DNA from: Bilabrum cf. latius
Taxonomy: Eukaryota > Bigyra: Bicosoecida > Bigyra > Bicosoecida
Length of the DNA stretch: 22,584 nt
Assembly (NCBI GenBank): GCA_965178125.1
Contig: CBCXTV010000045.1
Span: forward strand, 1 to 22,584
Direction of reading: 5' to 3'
Part shown: positions 1-8,872 of the stretch, one piece after another
How positions within the stretch are numbered: the stretch's first letter is position 1
Layout of the letters: the number at the start of each line of letters is the position of its first letter
The notes under the pieces: generated by a model
Database searches by the model: none
Told to the model about the DNA's origin: nothing
What the model saw: only the letters and a program-made list of their open reading frames with translations
Made by a program: the position numbers and the translations under genes

Positions 1-870
1 TTGCTTTCTGCCGTGCGCAAGCACACTGAGCTGAAGCGCCGCAATGCCAAGCGTGAGGCGATGGGCCGTGCCGGTAGTGTCACCCCGGCGGCCAAGGCGT
101 TCCCCGCCGGTAATCCCGGCGGTGGAGGAGGCACCAAGGGAGCATGTCGTTCGTGGACTTCGAAGGGCTCGTGTCCACGTGGCTACAATTGCCCCTTTGC
201 GCACGACCCCGACAAGCGCGGGTCGGGCAAGGGTTCCGGCAAGGGAAAAGACCGGAAGGGCCGGGACCGGAGTCCCAGCCGGGCACGATCACCCTCTCCT
301 TCGACACCGGAGGAAAAGAAGAAGGTCAAATGCCCGTTCTTCGCGAAGGGCAACTGCCTCAAAGGAAGGATTGTGACATGAAGCATGTGAAGGCGTGCAA
401 TGCGTTTCAGAAAGGGGAATGCGCGAAGGGTGATGCGTGCCCCTACGCACATGTCAAGCTTGACCGGGGCGAGAGCTCGGGGAGACCCAAGCGGGGTGGA
501 TCTCGCGGAAGGAGTCTTCCTCGGCGGCCCAAAGGCAAGGGCTCCGGGGGGGTCGCCGCGATTGCAGTGGCTTGCACTGATTCGCTTCGTTCTCGAGTCC
601 GGTTCGGCGAGAATCCTTTGGTGATGGAATACCCCGTGAAAAACATGAGAATCAACACGGCCGAGAGGCAGGCATACTGGGCATCCAGACAGCCGAGACG
701 AAGCATCCCTCCCCTCGGAGTCTTTGAGGATGAACTTCAGGCTGCAGCCCACGAAAAAGGCTTGAAGTGGGCCAAGGACCTGGGTCTCGGAGCAGGGGGA
801 GACCCCTGCGATGGGACACAAAGCGCCAGTGCGGGGGGAGACCCTTGCATGAGCAGTGCGCGCCGGTCCA
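1..870 (+). pseudogene. Copia gag fragment with three CCCH zinc fingers
   Basis: The N-terminal part of the polyprotein begins at the window edge, so its true start is not visible. The first frame carries a clear CCCH finger, C49-x8-C58-x5-C64-x3-H68, in a Gly/Lys/Arg/Ser-rich basic context suited to nucleic-acid binding. A second finger starts at 331 (CPFFAKGNC) and is completed only after a -1 frame change at about 360-368. A third (CNAFQKGEC...CPYAH) lies at about 396-450 in the new frame. CCCH fingers in place of the usual CCHC knuckle are, to my knowledge, common in dinoflagellate copia elements. The tail is linker sequence and includes two GGGAGACC-core units at 793-850. The frameshift makes this a pseudogene unless it is a sequencing error. 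Confidence 0.85.
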
Positions 871-1367
871 CGGGGCGGTCCACCCCGGCCAGGTCGGCCG
901 ACAAGCCGCCACGTCGATGGATTATCGACACGGGATCGTGTATCGACATTGTCGACAAGCGGACGTTGGCGTCCGAAGAAAAATCCCGTCTTGAGAAAAT
1001 TGACGAGCCCATTGAGCTCGCCACAGCAAATGGCATCACGCACGCGTCTGAACACTTGCGCACCAAGGCCGGTCGCGGGGACGATCATAAGGCCGTTGTG
1101 TTGCCGAACTCACAGAGCGTTTGGCCGCTCGGCAAAATGTGCATGGAGGAGGGCTTCGGCTTCAGCTGGAGTCCCAACACTTCTCTTTTTCTCGTGTGGC
1201 CCGATGGATCAAAGGCCACTCTGCAGGTCGAGAACGATGTGCCCGTCTTTCTCGTCACCGCGCCGGCGCGGGGCGCCGCGCAGAACTCTGATGTGAAGCA
1301 AGAGCAGCCGGAGACGGCTGTGGGCAGCACTCGAGAGCGAGGGGAGACCCCTGCGGGGAGAAAGTGA
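871..1367 (+). pseudogene. Copia aspartic protease domain
   Basis: This continues the second gag frame. The segment RRWIIDTGSCIDIVDKRTL carries the retropepsin-like active-site triad DTG (codons 927-935) after a hydrophobic strand, as in copia proteases. Downstream, ELATANGITHA and KAVVLPNSQSVWPLGKMC match the usual pattern of beta-strands and a conserved late segment in the dinoflagellate copia protease region. The frame ends at a stop at 1365-1367, inside a GGGAGACC-core repeat cluster, and the integrase part resumes in another frame. In an active element the protease would cut the gag-pol polyprotein in the particle; here it is cut off from its downstream partners. Confidence 0.82.
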
Positions 1368-1374
1368 GCAGTCG

Positions 1375-2264
1375 GTGCGGGGGAGACCTCTGGCAGAGGG
1401 CGCGAGTCCTCCCCCGCCGCCAAGGGCTGTCGACCCTGCTAGGGATCCGAATAGCTTGCAGCATATGCTCAGTCACTTCCCGAAGCTCTCGAACTGTCCT
1501 GTCTGTTCTCAGGCGAAAGCTCAGAAGGCTCAGCACCGTCGACGAAGTGGGTCGCCGTCAGCCGATTCGTCCAAACAGGAGCCTGGAGCGGCCACGGACA
1601 AATTCGGCGGGCTTGTGACGGCTGATCATGTTGTTATCGCCGACGCGGAAGAGATGTCCCGTCATGGTGATGCCGTCGCTCTGGTTGTGCAGGACATGCC
1701 ACTCGTTGGCTGGCCTGTTTTCTTGGCGCTCAGAAGTCGGCCCAAGAGACATTACAGGGCCCTTCAATCCTTTGCCGGATCGCGAGATAAGGCTGAGATC
1801 TTCTATATGGATGGCTCAGGGGAATTGGCCATGACGTGGCCAGCCCGCACCGACCCCAGACCAACGGGGTGGCTGAGCGCGCGGTTCGGAGGGTTTTGGA
1901 AGGTACTCGGGCGATCTTGCTTCAGTCTGGCCTTCCGCATCACTTTTGGGTTGAGGCCGCGTGTTGTTTTTGCTTCCTTCGGAATGTTCAGGATGTGATT
2001 CGTGACGAGAAGACTCCTTTCATGTTGCGCCATGGCTTTGACTTTGTCGGTGAACGTGTCCCTTTCGGAGCGAAGATTGAATACATTCCGACGTCAAAGC
2101 GCGAAGCCGACCAGGTTCAGAAGTTTGGCTCTCGAACCAGGTCCGGCATCTTTGTCGGGTATCACGTGGCGAGTGGCGGGCGTTGGACGGGGGACTACCT
2201 TGTGTTGGATCTCCAAACGCTCGCCGCAGTGTTGAGCTGCGATACGCGACAGTCCACCGCGTGA
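1375..2264 (+). pseudogene. Copia integrase, frameshifted and internally deleted
   Basis: The first frame (1375 to about 1835) has a gag-pre-integrase HH-CC zinc site (LQHMLSHFPKLSNCPVC) and then the retroviral-type integrase core. The first catalytic Asp is in TADHVV, the second in FYMDGSGEL (Asp codon at 1810). After a -1 change near 1836 the core continues with HRPQTNGVAERAVRRVL, whose Glu (codon 1875) is the third catalytic residue. About 22 residues separate the second Asp from the Glu, whereas the family norm is close to 35, so roughly 13 residues are missing along with the frame. The later part (LPHHFWVEAACCF, FGSRTRSGIFVGYH) is the conserved C-terminal core. Another frame change lies near 2220. 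This copy should be inactive. Confidence 0.86.
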
Positions 2265-3338
2265 AGGACATCGTCGTCGTGAATCGTCGGGGGCCCTTTG
2301 AGTTCCCGATCAAAGACGGCAGCGTGAAACTTGTCGCCCGTGATATGAGCGACGAACGTGGCACGGCGTTGGGCGAAGCGCCGCGCGACACAGCACTCGA
2401 TCCCACTGCGGAGGATCTTCCACGTGAGCCCCAGGAGGAAAGGGCTGTGGGAGACCGCAGCGGTCCGTTTGACGATCCTGCGAGGGCCGGGGGAGACCCC
2501 AGCAGTGCGAGGGGAGACCCCCGTTGCACACCCTCCGGGGTCGGGGGCGAGGGTCCGGTCTATGGCCCCGTCTTACAGGACGAATGGCTTGATCGTCCTA
2601 CCGTCTTGATCCGCGTGCACCATGTCCCGCGTCGGAGATGTTTTCGCCCGCGGAAAGCGAGGACCCTCCGCCAGTACCCATGACTCACATCGATGTCGCG
2701 CGCTCCACCCGGACGAATTTGGACACGCTTGACGAGCGAAAAATTGATGACGTCTGGGACGGCTCAGATCGCGATTCTCGCACCCTGTCTGACATGCGGA
2801 CAGGGGAGACCGTTTTTCAGAAGCTTTTCGTGTCGCCCCCTGGTTATGAGGTTGTTGCCGGGCGGTTGACGCGTAGGCAGCGCACGTCACGGCCGGGGAA
2901 TATCTGCCTGAGGTCTGGGACGCGATGTCACGCAAGGAGCAGGCGAAGGGCCGTGGCCGATTGGGTTGTGATGTCAAAGCTCACCGCAGCAGCCCGCGAA
3001 TGCCGTGGCCTCCAGGTCGGCGTTGATGGAACCGAAGCGACCACGACCCTCGATCTGCCCGGGCCCAAGGTCCCCGTTGCGCCCGTGACCGGATCCGCCT
3101 TAAGCGCACCGGGAGACCGGTGCAGCAGGGCGGGGGAGACCCCTGCGAGGGTCCTCCAGTGGCGTGGGAAGACGCTCCGGTCATGCCTGTTAGTTCGATC
3201 CACGACGACGGCGGTTTTTTCCGCCGAGGAGCATCGCGAGAAGATGCCCCGTATCTCGGGCCAGGCCCTTGTGGCCCGTGGAATCCCTCTCAAGGAGGCC
3301 CTGCAGATTCCCGAGGCCAAGAAGGCGCTTGACGCTGA
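2183..3338 (+). pseudogene. Copia integrase-RT linker region
   Basis: Frame 2 (about 2230-2683) begins with the segment VHRVKDIVV that follows the integrase in this element type, then runs into a low-complexity, Asp/Gly/Pro-rich linker carrying GGGAGACC-core units (2448-2530). After another frame change near 2640-2683 the polyprotein continues in frame 1 from about 2638, again with repeat units at about 3107-3150. It reaches the conserved entry to the reverse transcriptase, with LKEALQIPEAKKALDAEWQK at about 3289-3348. Little of this linker is expected to be conserved, so the assignment rests on position and the flanking domains. Confidence 0.7.
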
Positions 3339-4062
3339 ATGGCAGAAACTCTGGGATATGAAATGCTGGGACGCCTCCACGGTCCGGGAGTTCGACGAAG
3401 TGCGTCGGGAGACCGACGCAGTTGGTCGGACAGCGCATTTCGGGCGGGTTTCCCGTTGTGCGTAGAAAAGCATTCGGAATTGCCCCCGGACCAGAGGAAG
3501 TACAAGGGGCGCGTCGTGTTCCAAGGGAATCACGTTCAGGATCAAAACGCGAACTATGCCGTGTTCGACGAGCTGGCCTCGAGTGCCAGCCTGATGTCGG
3601 CCGGTAAAATGCTCGACCTTATAGGATGCCAGGAGGGTTTCTCGGTCGAGCAGAGCGACGCGCAGCAGGCCTACACCCCAATCTGAGCTCGGTGGGACCG
3701 AAACTTGGATCATGCTGCCACGCGACCAGTGGCGGCCAGGGTGGGCCGGCAAATACCGGGTGCCGGTTGTCCGACTGCGCTTGGCGCTGTACGGGCACCC
3801 CCTTAGTGGGGCCGATTGGGAACGGCATTGCACGAGCAAGCTCAAAGAGGTCGGATTTCAGAGCATCCCGACTTGGGAGTCCTGCTTCGTGCACCCCGAG
3901 CTTCGTCTCGTCCTTAGTGTGTACGTGGACGATTTCAAGCTCGCGGGACCGGTCGGAAATCTCGCCGAAGGGTTGGCGTCGTATCTGATCCGTCATCAAA
4001 ATGGACGACCCGACGCCCCTCGGCAAGTACCTCGGGTGTGGTCACGAGTTAGGAGACCGTGA
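3339..4062 (+). pseudogene. Copia reverse transcriptase, three frames
   Basis: The RT starts in frame 1 (WDASTVREFDEV...TAHFGRV). It moves to frame 0 near 3450 (FPLCVEKHSELPPDQRKYKG, RVVFQGNHVQDQN) and to frame 1 near 3678, where a run of four C introduces a premature stop. It then continues with VPVVRLRLALYGHPLSGADW and LSVYVDDFKLAGP. YVDD (3922-3933) is the polymerase active site. The Asp in EQSDAQQAY is the first catalytic aspartate region. The order and spacing match dinoflagellate copia RTs as I remember them. The breaks are single-base gains or losses at short homopolymers, so a sequencing artefact is as possible as decay for this part. Confidence 0.9.
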
Positions 4063-4821
4063 TCTCGATGCGTGGACGGACTTGTTTTCTACGTATGGCG
4101 TCCTCTTGAAGGGTGCTCTGCAAAGTGCCGCCGACGACGACCCCCGCCGCGGAGTGCGATGGGGGACCGTCGCTGAGCGTGGGGAGACCCACGCGGGGCG
4201 ATGGGAGACCGTTGCGCGGCCAGCAGGACCGGGGGCGTGGGGTCACGTACGACATGCGTGGCTTCATGGAGCAGTGCGTTGAGCGATACCTTGACTTGAG
4301 CGGCGTGCCGCGCTCTTCGCTCCGTCATGCTCCGACCCCGTCGCTCGACGAGACGTCGTTCACAGACGCGGATTTGGAGGCAAAGGGCGAACTTTCCAGT
4401 ATCGCCGCTCGCGTGCTCATGAAGATTCTCTATGCCGCACGCATGTGCCGATACGAGTTGTTGTATGCCGTGTCGTCCTTGGCGCGTGAGGTCACAAGGT
4501 GGACTCGCGCTTGCGACAAACCGCTGTGGCGGCTGGTGTGCTATATCCATTCGACTAAGGACCTGGTCCTGACGTCCGTCGTCGGAGATGCGTTTGTCCC
4601 AATGTCGCATGCTGATGTTCTGCGACAGTGACTTCGCCGGCGACCGCCGCACTAGCAAGTCTACGTCGGGCCTCTACCTCGCACTGGTCGGGCCGCGCAC
4701 GTTCGCGCCTATCGGGGCCATCTCTAAGGCCCAGTCGGCCGTCTCGCATTCTAGTACAGAATCCGAGATCATCGCGTTGGAATACGCGCTGCGCGTCGAA
4801 GGCTTACCCGCCATGGTATGA
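4001..4821 (+). pseudogene. Copia RT connection and truncated RNase H
   Basis: A frame change in AAAA near 3998 leads into MDDPTPLGKYLGCGHE, the usual segment after the RT palm. A GC-rich repeat cluster (4158-4215) follows, then another change to the frame reading YDMRGFMEQCVERYLDLSG and ARVLMKILYAARMCRYELLY. The last change, near 4600, gives LMFCDSDFAGDRRTSKSTSG and ending SHSSTESEIIALEYALR. These are the copia RNase H core motifs (DSDFAGD with a catalytic Asp, SSTESE with a catalytic Glu). A stop follows at 4819-4821, before the end of a normal RNase H domain, and nothing resembling an LTR is visible after it. Confidence 0.86.
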
Positions 4822-5090
4822 AGGTCGGGGCTAACCTCTTAGGTGACTTCTTGGATTTTCGCCATGAAAGAAATGGTCGCAAACCTGTTCTGTGGGCCAT
4901 GGTCAGAGAAATTCCGTGACTTTTAGGTCAGAATAGGCGCATTGGTCATGTCTGGGGGGTTCGGTCAGGTCTTCATCTGCGCCACCCGCGGCCATTTTTA
5001 AGCGCTTTAGGCCTCCTCGGCGGCCTACCCTCCCCGAACGGCCTCCGAGGAGGCCAACTCGCGCACGCTTCCCCCCGCACGGCCAGCGTC
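4822..5090. other. Spacer marking the change from copia to GGYCAR-rich sequence
   Basis: No gene is seen here. The first GGTCAG motifs of the long motif-rich block appear at about 4900, 4925, 4942 and 4963, just after the truncated RNase H. The second half becomes very GC-rich and contains the hairpin at 5010-5055 upstream of the next gene. Confidence 0.6.
5010..5055 (+). promoter_or_regulatory. GC-rich inverted repeat upstream of the Gln-rich gene
   Basis: GGCCTCCTCGG (5010-5020) is the exact reverse complement of CCGAGGAGGCC (5045-5055), giving an 11-bp stem with a 24-base loop that itself carries CGGCC motifs. It ends 35 bases before the ATG at 5091, so it would lie in the promoter or 5' leader. 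An 8-bp palindrome, AAGCGCTT, lies at 5000-5007. No function is assigned; the inverted repeat is seen directly. Confidence 0.5.
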
Positions 5091-7034
5091 ATGGCCTCCA
5101 ACAGCGGCAGCCAGATGCCCGCCGACGGCCAGATGCCGAACCCGATGGGCAGCGGCGGCGGCCAGATGCAGATGGGCCAGATGCAGATGGGCGGCGGCCA
5201 GATGCAGATGGGCGGCGGCCAGCTGCCGAACCCGATGGGCGGCGGCCAGATGCAGATGGGCGGCGGCCCGGCGCCATTGCCGATGGGCAGCCAGATGCAG
5301 ATGGGCGGCCAGATGAGCCAGGTTGGTGCTTGGCTTGGGCCAGCAGATTCATCGGCGACGCCGTCCGAGGTGGTGGACAGCTCATATGCCGGCCACCCCG
5401 GTGACCCCGGCCAGAGGCAGCCGCAGACCTATGCGGGTGATGAGGACCTTACAGTCTGTAGGAGGGGTCAGGTCAGATTGTCAGATCTCTTTGACCAGTG
5501 CAGTTGTGTGTGTTCAGCTTTACATCACTTCGCAGGTCAGCTCTTGGCAGGCCAGATGATCCCGAATCACAAGCCTTTGCCATGCTTGAGGAGAATGTTG
5601 ATGGAGCCGGCGAGCCAGATGACAGTCAGTTAGAGGAGACCGATGTTGGCCAGATGCGTGCGGAAGATTGCCAGAGGTCGTTCGCCAGATCCATGGTGTA
5701 CATCAATTGGTTGGCCAACATCCAACATGCTGCCGCCATCTGCTTGCTCGGCCATATCTATTGGTTCTTGAACAGGCTTGAATCCCAGACAGAGACTTGG
5801 GCCAGATATCTTGATCTGGCCACAGACCCAGAAGTGGTGGAGGCCACCGGCCATATTCTGACGCCTCCGGAGGGGCTCTTTGATGTCCCCCCCGCGATCG
5901 TCATGCCAGAGGACGACAGCCAGAGTTTTGCGGAGTACGATAGCCAGAGCTCTTTGGGCCACCAGATGCAGCACCCGGCCAATGTTCAGAAGCAATGGCA
6001 GGGGCTGGCGCAGGGCAGCAGGTCGTGTATGTGCCCGTGCTTGTGGGTCCGGACGGCCAACCATTCCAGCATCCAGGCCAGCAGCCCATCCAGCGGTCCG
6101 GCCAGCAGCCCATGCAGCAGATGCAGCAGCAGCCAACTGCAGCAGACATGCAGCAGCCAGGCCAGCAGCAGATGGGCCAGCAAATGATGCAGCAGCCGAT
6201 GCAGATGCAGCAGCCACAGCAGCAGCAGACAGCACCGCAGCAGCAGCAGCAGCAGGCCATCCAGCAGCCCACGCAGCATCCGCAGCAGCAGCAGGCCCTC
6301 CCGGTCAAAGCCGTGCCGGCGCATTTGCAGCCCAAGGCGCCGCCTCCGCTTTTTCAGCCACAGGGCCAGATGCAGACACAGCAGCAGCCACAAATGCTGG
6401 GCCAGATTCCGCAGCAGCAGCAGCAGCAGCAGCAGCAACAAGTGCATGAGCAGCAGCAGCAGCAGCAGTATGTGCAGGGCCAGATTCCGCAGCACCAGCA
6501 GCAGTCCCAAGTGCAGCAGGAGCAGCAGCAGCATATGCATGGCCAGATGCAGCAGCAGCAGCATCCGATGCAGGCATGGCAGTCGCAGGAGCAGCAGCAG
6601 CCACAGATGCATGGCCAGCAGCCGCCTCAGCAGACAATGCAGCCTGAGGGCCAGCAGCAGTTGCCTCCGCAGTTCGCACAAACGCAGGGCCAGATGCAGC
6701 AGCACAGCTTTCATGGCCAGACGATCACTGCCATGTCGTTTGGAGGCGGTGTTGGCCAGCGTCCGGTCCAGCAGGACTTCCGCTTGGGCCAGCAGCAGCA
6801 GGGCCAGCAGCAGCAGCCAGTGCAGCAGCAGATGCAGGGCCAGCCACAGCCACAGCAGCAGGTACAGGGGCGCGATGTCGCGCCGCACTCGCAGGCCGCC
6901 GGCGTCCTGACCGGCCAGCCACCACAGCAGCAGCAGCAGCAGCAGCAGGAGCAGCAGCAGCAGCAGGATGCACCCCCACAGGACCAGGGGCAGGGCCAGC
7001 AGCAGACAGGCCAGCAGCCGCAGCAGGCGGCCCC

Positions 7035-7067
<33 letters not shown>

Positions 7068-7133
7068 CGCACCCCCACAGGACCAGGGGCAAGGCCAGCA
7101 GCAGACAGGCCAGCAGCCGCAGCAGGCGGCCCC

Positions 7134-7208
<75 letters not shown>

Positions 7209-7719
7209 GCAGCACCTTCCCGGCCAGAACCCCCCGAACGTCCAGATCGGGGCGAACCAGGCCATCGATGTCGAGCAGGCGGCCAGATACATCATGAACG
7301 CGCGGGCCAGAATTCCGCGCGGACGCCAGCAGATTGGCCAGCCGGAGGAGTTGCCGTTCCCCAAGTTCGGCATGGGGAGCGGCGCGGACAGAGTGGCCAG
7401 ACATGGCCAGCAGGGGCTCGCGGAGGTCAGAGACGAGCCGGGCCGGCCAGTGTGGGACCTTGAGTACCCGGTGGGGATCAAGTTTGTGGTCAGAGATTGC
7501 GAGCCAGACTGGGACATCAACATGGCCAGCGCCTTAGCTTCTGCGCTGCTGAGGAGGAGAGGCCAGGGGTGTGGTCAGCATGGAAGAGAAAGGCTGGACA
7601 GATGGGATGCTTCAGCTATCGATGTTGCACAGGTCTGGTCAGTCATGTCTGCATGTTTCATCAAGAAGCTTATCCTGCCATGTATCCAGTCGTCTGCCAA
7701 GGGGATATATGATTCATAG
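5091..7719 (+). CDS. Gln/Met/Gly-rich low-complexity protein, in three frames (two -1 transitions)
   Basis: The likely start is ATG 5091 (MASNSGSQMPADGQ), followed by GGGQMQM repeats. The frame gives way to a second one between about 5440 and 5600, which carries LEENVDGAGEPDDSQLEE and the hydrophobic SMVYINWLANIQHAAAICLL. That frame gives way near 5995-6003 to a third with VVYVPVLVGPDGQPFQHPGQ, a very long polyglutamine region (about 6100-7210) and a non-repetitive tail (IDVEQAARYIMNARARIPRG, LEYPVGIKFVVRDCEPDWDI). With two -1 shifts the whole would be 876 residues. The first junction could instead be a short intron with AG|G borders (for example 5462-5535 or 5462-5550, which restore frame); the second has no room for one and may be an indel at GGGG. 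The family is not recognised. Prion-like composition suggests a scaffold or RNA-associated role, but that is inference. Confidence 0.6.
6960..7206 (+). repeat. 99-bp tandem duplication and pure 24-unit CAG run
   Basis: A segment beginning with GATGCACCCCCACAGGACC at 6967 recurs 99 bp later at 7066 with only a few substitutions (33 codons, in frame). It is followed by 24 uninterrupted CAG triplets (7135-7206). Pure CAG runs of this length are unstable by slippage, so copy number probably differs between strains and between reads. Elsewhere in the Gln-rich region the CAG runs are broken by GGCCAG (Gly-Gln) steps. Confidence 0.95.
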
Positions 7720-7738
7720 TTGATTCCATGTTGTTATG

Positions 7739-7955
7739 TTTTGCGTATGGTGTTGATATGCTGTTGATATGGTGTTGATATGTTGTTGATATGTTGTTGA
7801 TATTTCGTTGATATGGTGTTGATATGTTGTTGATATGGTGTTGATATGGTGTTGATACCTTGTTGATATGGTGTTGATATGGTGTTGATATGGTGTTGAT
7901 ATGGTGTTGATATGGTGTTGATATGGTGTTGATATGGTGTTTATATGCTCTTGAT
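7739..7955 (-). repeat. 11-bp minisatellite array A (TGTTGATATGG orientation)
   Basis: About 18-19 copies of an 11-bp unit, TGTTGATATGG with G/T and T/C variants, begin about 20 bases after the Gln-rich gene stops. The unit is the reverse complement of the ATATCAACACC arrays later in the window, so this array is inverted relative to most of them. Because 11 is not a multiple of three, three units encode an 11-residue peptide period (ISTPYQHHINT), which creates long spurious open frames on the other strand. Confidence 0.95.
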
Positions 7956-8833
7956 TTTCAAAACGTGTTTTAGGCCAGACGTCTTGGCCATATGGGTGCC
8001 TCCAACGTTCAATCTCATCCCCCTTGGGCAAGGAACTTGGGAACATGGGCACGATTCCACGACGTGTCTAATCATGCCTTTGTGGAGCACTTGATTGGGT
8101 GAGGTCAGAAGAACAGCAAGGTCATGGAAGAGAAGGGCATGTTGGCCAGAGGCTCGAGGTCAGAACGCACAGTCAATTATGTTCTCGGACAATTGTTCGA
8201 TGCTTGAGCTAAGGTCAGACAATGGATGGAATTCGGGCTCGCAGGCCAGATGCGGGTTCATGCTCGGCCAGTCTCGGGCCATATCGGCGAGTATTTTATC
8301 CTTCGCCAGCTCGGACGGCCAGCAGACTCCGGGGCCATAATGTATATCTTTTGTTTCCAAGACGTCGACGTGGCCAGATACGCCTTCGAGGTCGCTGAGA
8401 CCTGGTGGGCGCGGTCAGATATCGATGTCCGCGGCTGGCGGATGTGTGGGGTCAGATGGTACGTGCCTCGCCGCAGGTGAGGCACTGGCCAGCTGCCCCA
8501 CCATCCGGCCAGATACATCATGCGCATGCCAGCAGGCAACACACTTGAGGAAGGTCAGAGATTTACTTTTGCGCACATCGTCGGTCAGAGACTTATGGTC
8601 GGTGATCAGGCAGGTCTCTGTTGGTCATTCCATCGAGGTCATTGTTGGTTTCATAGGGGTGTGCGTTGCACTTGTGACATTGTCTCCCTTTTTATTACCA
8701 TTTGGGCCAAAGACAGTTTCAGTGCATAGGCATGGTTGATTTGATATTGGGATCTTGTTGATACTCTGTTGATACTTGGGATGGGAGACAGCCTGGCCTT
8801 GACACTGCAAGTCGATGGCCATCATCACAGATG
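7956..8833. other. Intergenic stretch without a supported gene
   Basis: The sequence is dense in GGTCAGA and GGCCAGA (for example at about 8103, 8157, 8213, 8415, 8451, 8551 and 8581), all on the + strand. A degenerate trace of the 11-bp repeat is at 8732-8780 (TGTTGATA steps). Open frames here are short, overlap on both strands and show no recognisable domain. This could be decayed coding sequence or spacer. Confidence 0.55.
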
Positions 8834-8854
8834 CCATAGCAATCTTGGCTCAGG
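8834..8854 (+). other. Relict dinoflagellate spliced-leader sequence
   Basis: The 21 bases at 8834-8854 match the dinoflagellate spliced leader (CCGTAGCCATTTTGG followed by CTCAAG) at 17 of 21 positions without gaps. The mismatches are at positions 3, 8, 11 and 20. The 3' part TTGGCTCA is intact. It ends 18 bases before ATG 8873 of a 4.1 kb intronless frame, exactly where a retroposed, trans-spliced mRNA would leave its old leader. Relict leaders of this kind are established as traces of mRNA reintegration in dinoflagellates. Chance of such a match anywhere in the window is roughly half a percent by a simple binomial estimate, not allowing for base composition. Confidence 0.65.
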
Positions 8855-8872
8855 GCACCCCAAGCCACCAGC

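Larger units (their letters stand above)
793..4215 (+). repeat. Dispersed short GC-rich repeat (GGGGAGACCCCTGCG core) inside copia linkers
   Basis: A unit of roughly 15-24 bp with core GGGGAGACC recurs at about 793-810, 831-850, 1337-1358, 1376-1395, 2448-2460, 2489-2500, 2511-2525, 3107-3118, 3128-3150 and 4180-4212, with looser copies near 2806, 3405, 4046 and 4158. Several copies form a small stem, GGGG-AGA-CCCC. They are read in different frames (as GGDPC or GETPAG) and most fall between conserved domains. By eye GAGACC occurs about 14 times in the copia element and about five times in the rest of the window. Origin unknown. Confidence 0.75.
1..4821 (+). mobile_element. Degenerate Ty1/copia-type LTR retrotransposon, incomplete at both ends
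   Basis: The domain order gag (CCCH fingers), aspartic protease, integrase, reverse transcriptase, RNase H is the Ty1/copia (Pseudoviridae-type) order; in Ty3/gypsy elements the integrase comes last. Landmarks are the protease DTGS at 927-938, the integrase NGVAER at about 1863-1880, the RT YVDD at 3922-3933 and the RNase H motif FCDSDFAGD near 4617. The reading frame changes about nine times. Several changes sit beside homopolymers (GTTTCCC near 3450, CCCC near 3678, AAAA near 3998) and involve both gained and lost bases, so the copy is either dead or affected by sequencing indels. No LTR, primer-binding site or polypurine tract was identified. The left end runs off the window, and the right end stops inside RNase H. 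Confidence 0.93.

Noticed and set aside
1-4821. LTRs or target-site duplication for the copia element
   Set aside because: The left end is outside the window and no direct repeat of a plausible LTR was seen after the truncated RNase H.
4986-4998. Possible second spliced-leader relict upstream of the Gln-rich gene
   Set aside because: CCGCGGCCATTTT matches the first 13 leader bases at 11 positions, but the diagnostic 3' half (GGCTCAAG) is missing, and relicts are expected to keep the 3' part.
5986-7404. Minus-strand frame of 472 codons, Leu-rich
   Set aside because: It is the complement of CAG repeats (CTG = Leu) and a shadow of the Gln-rich gene.
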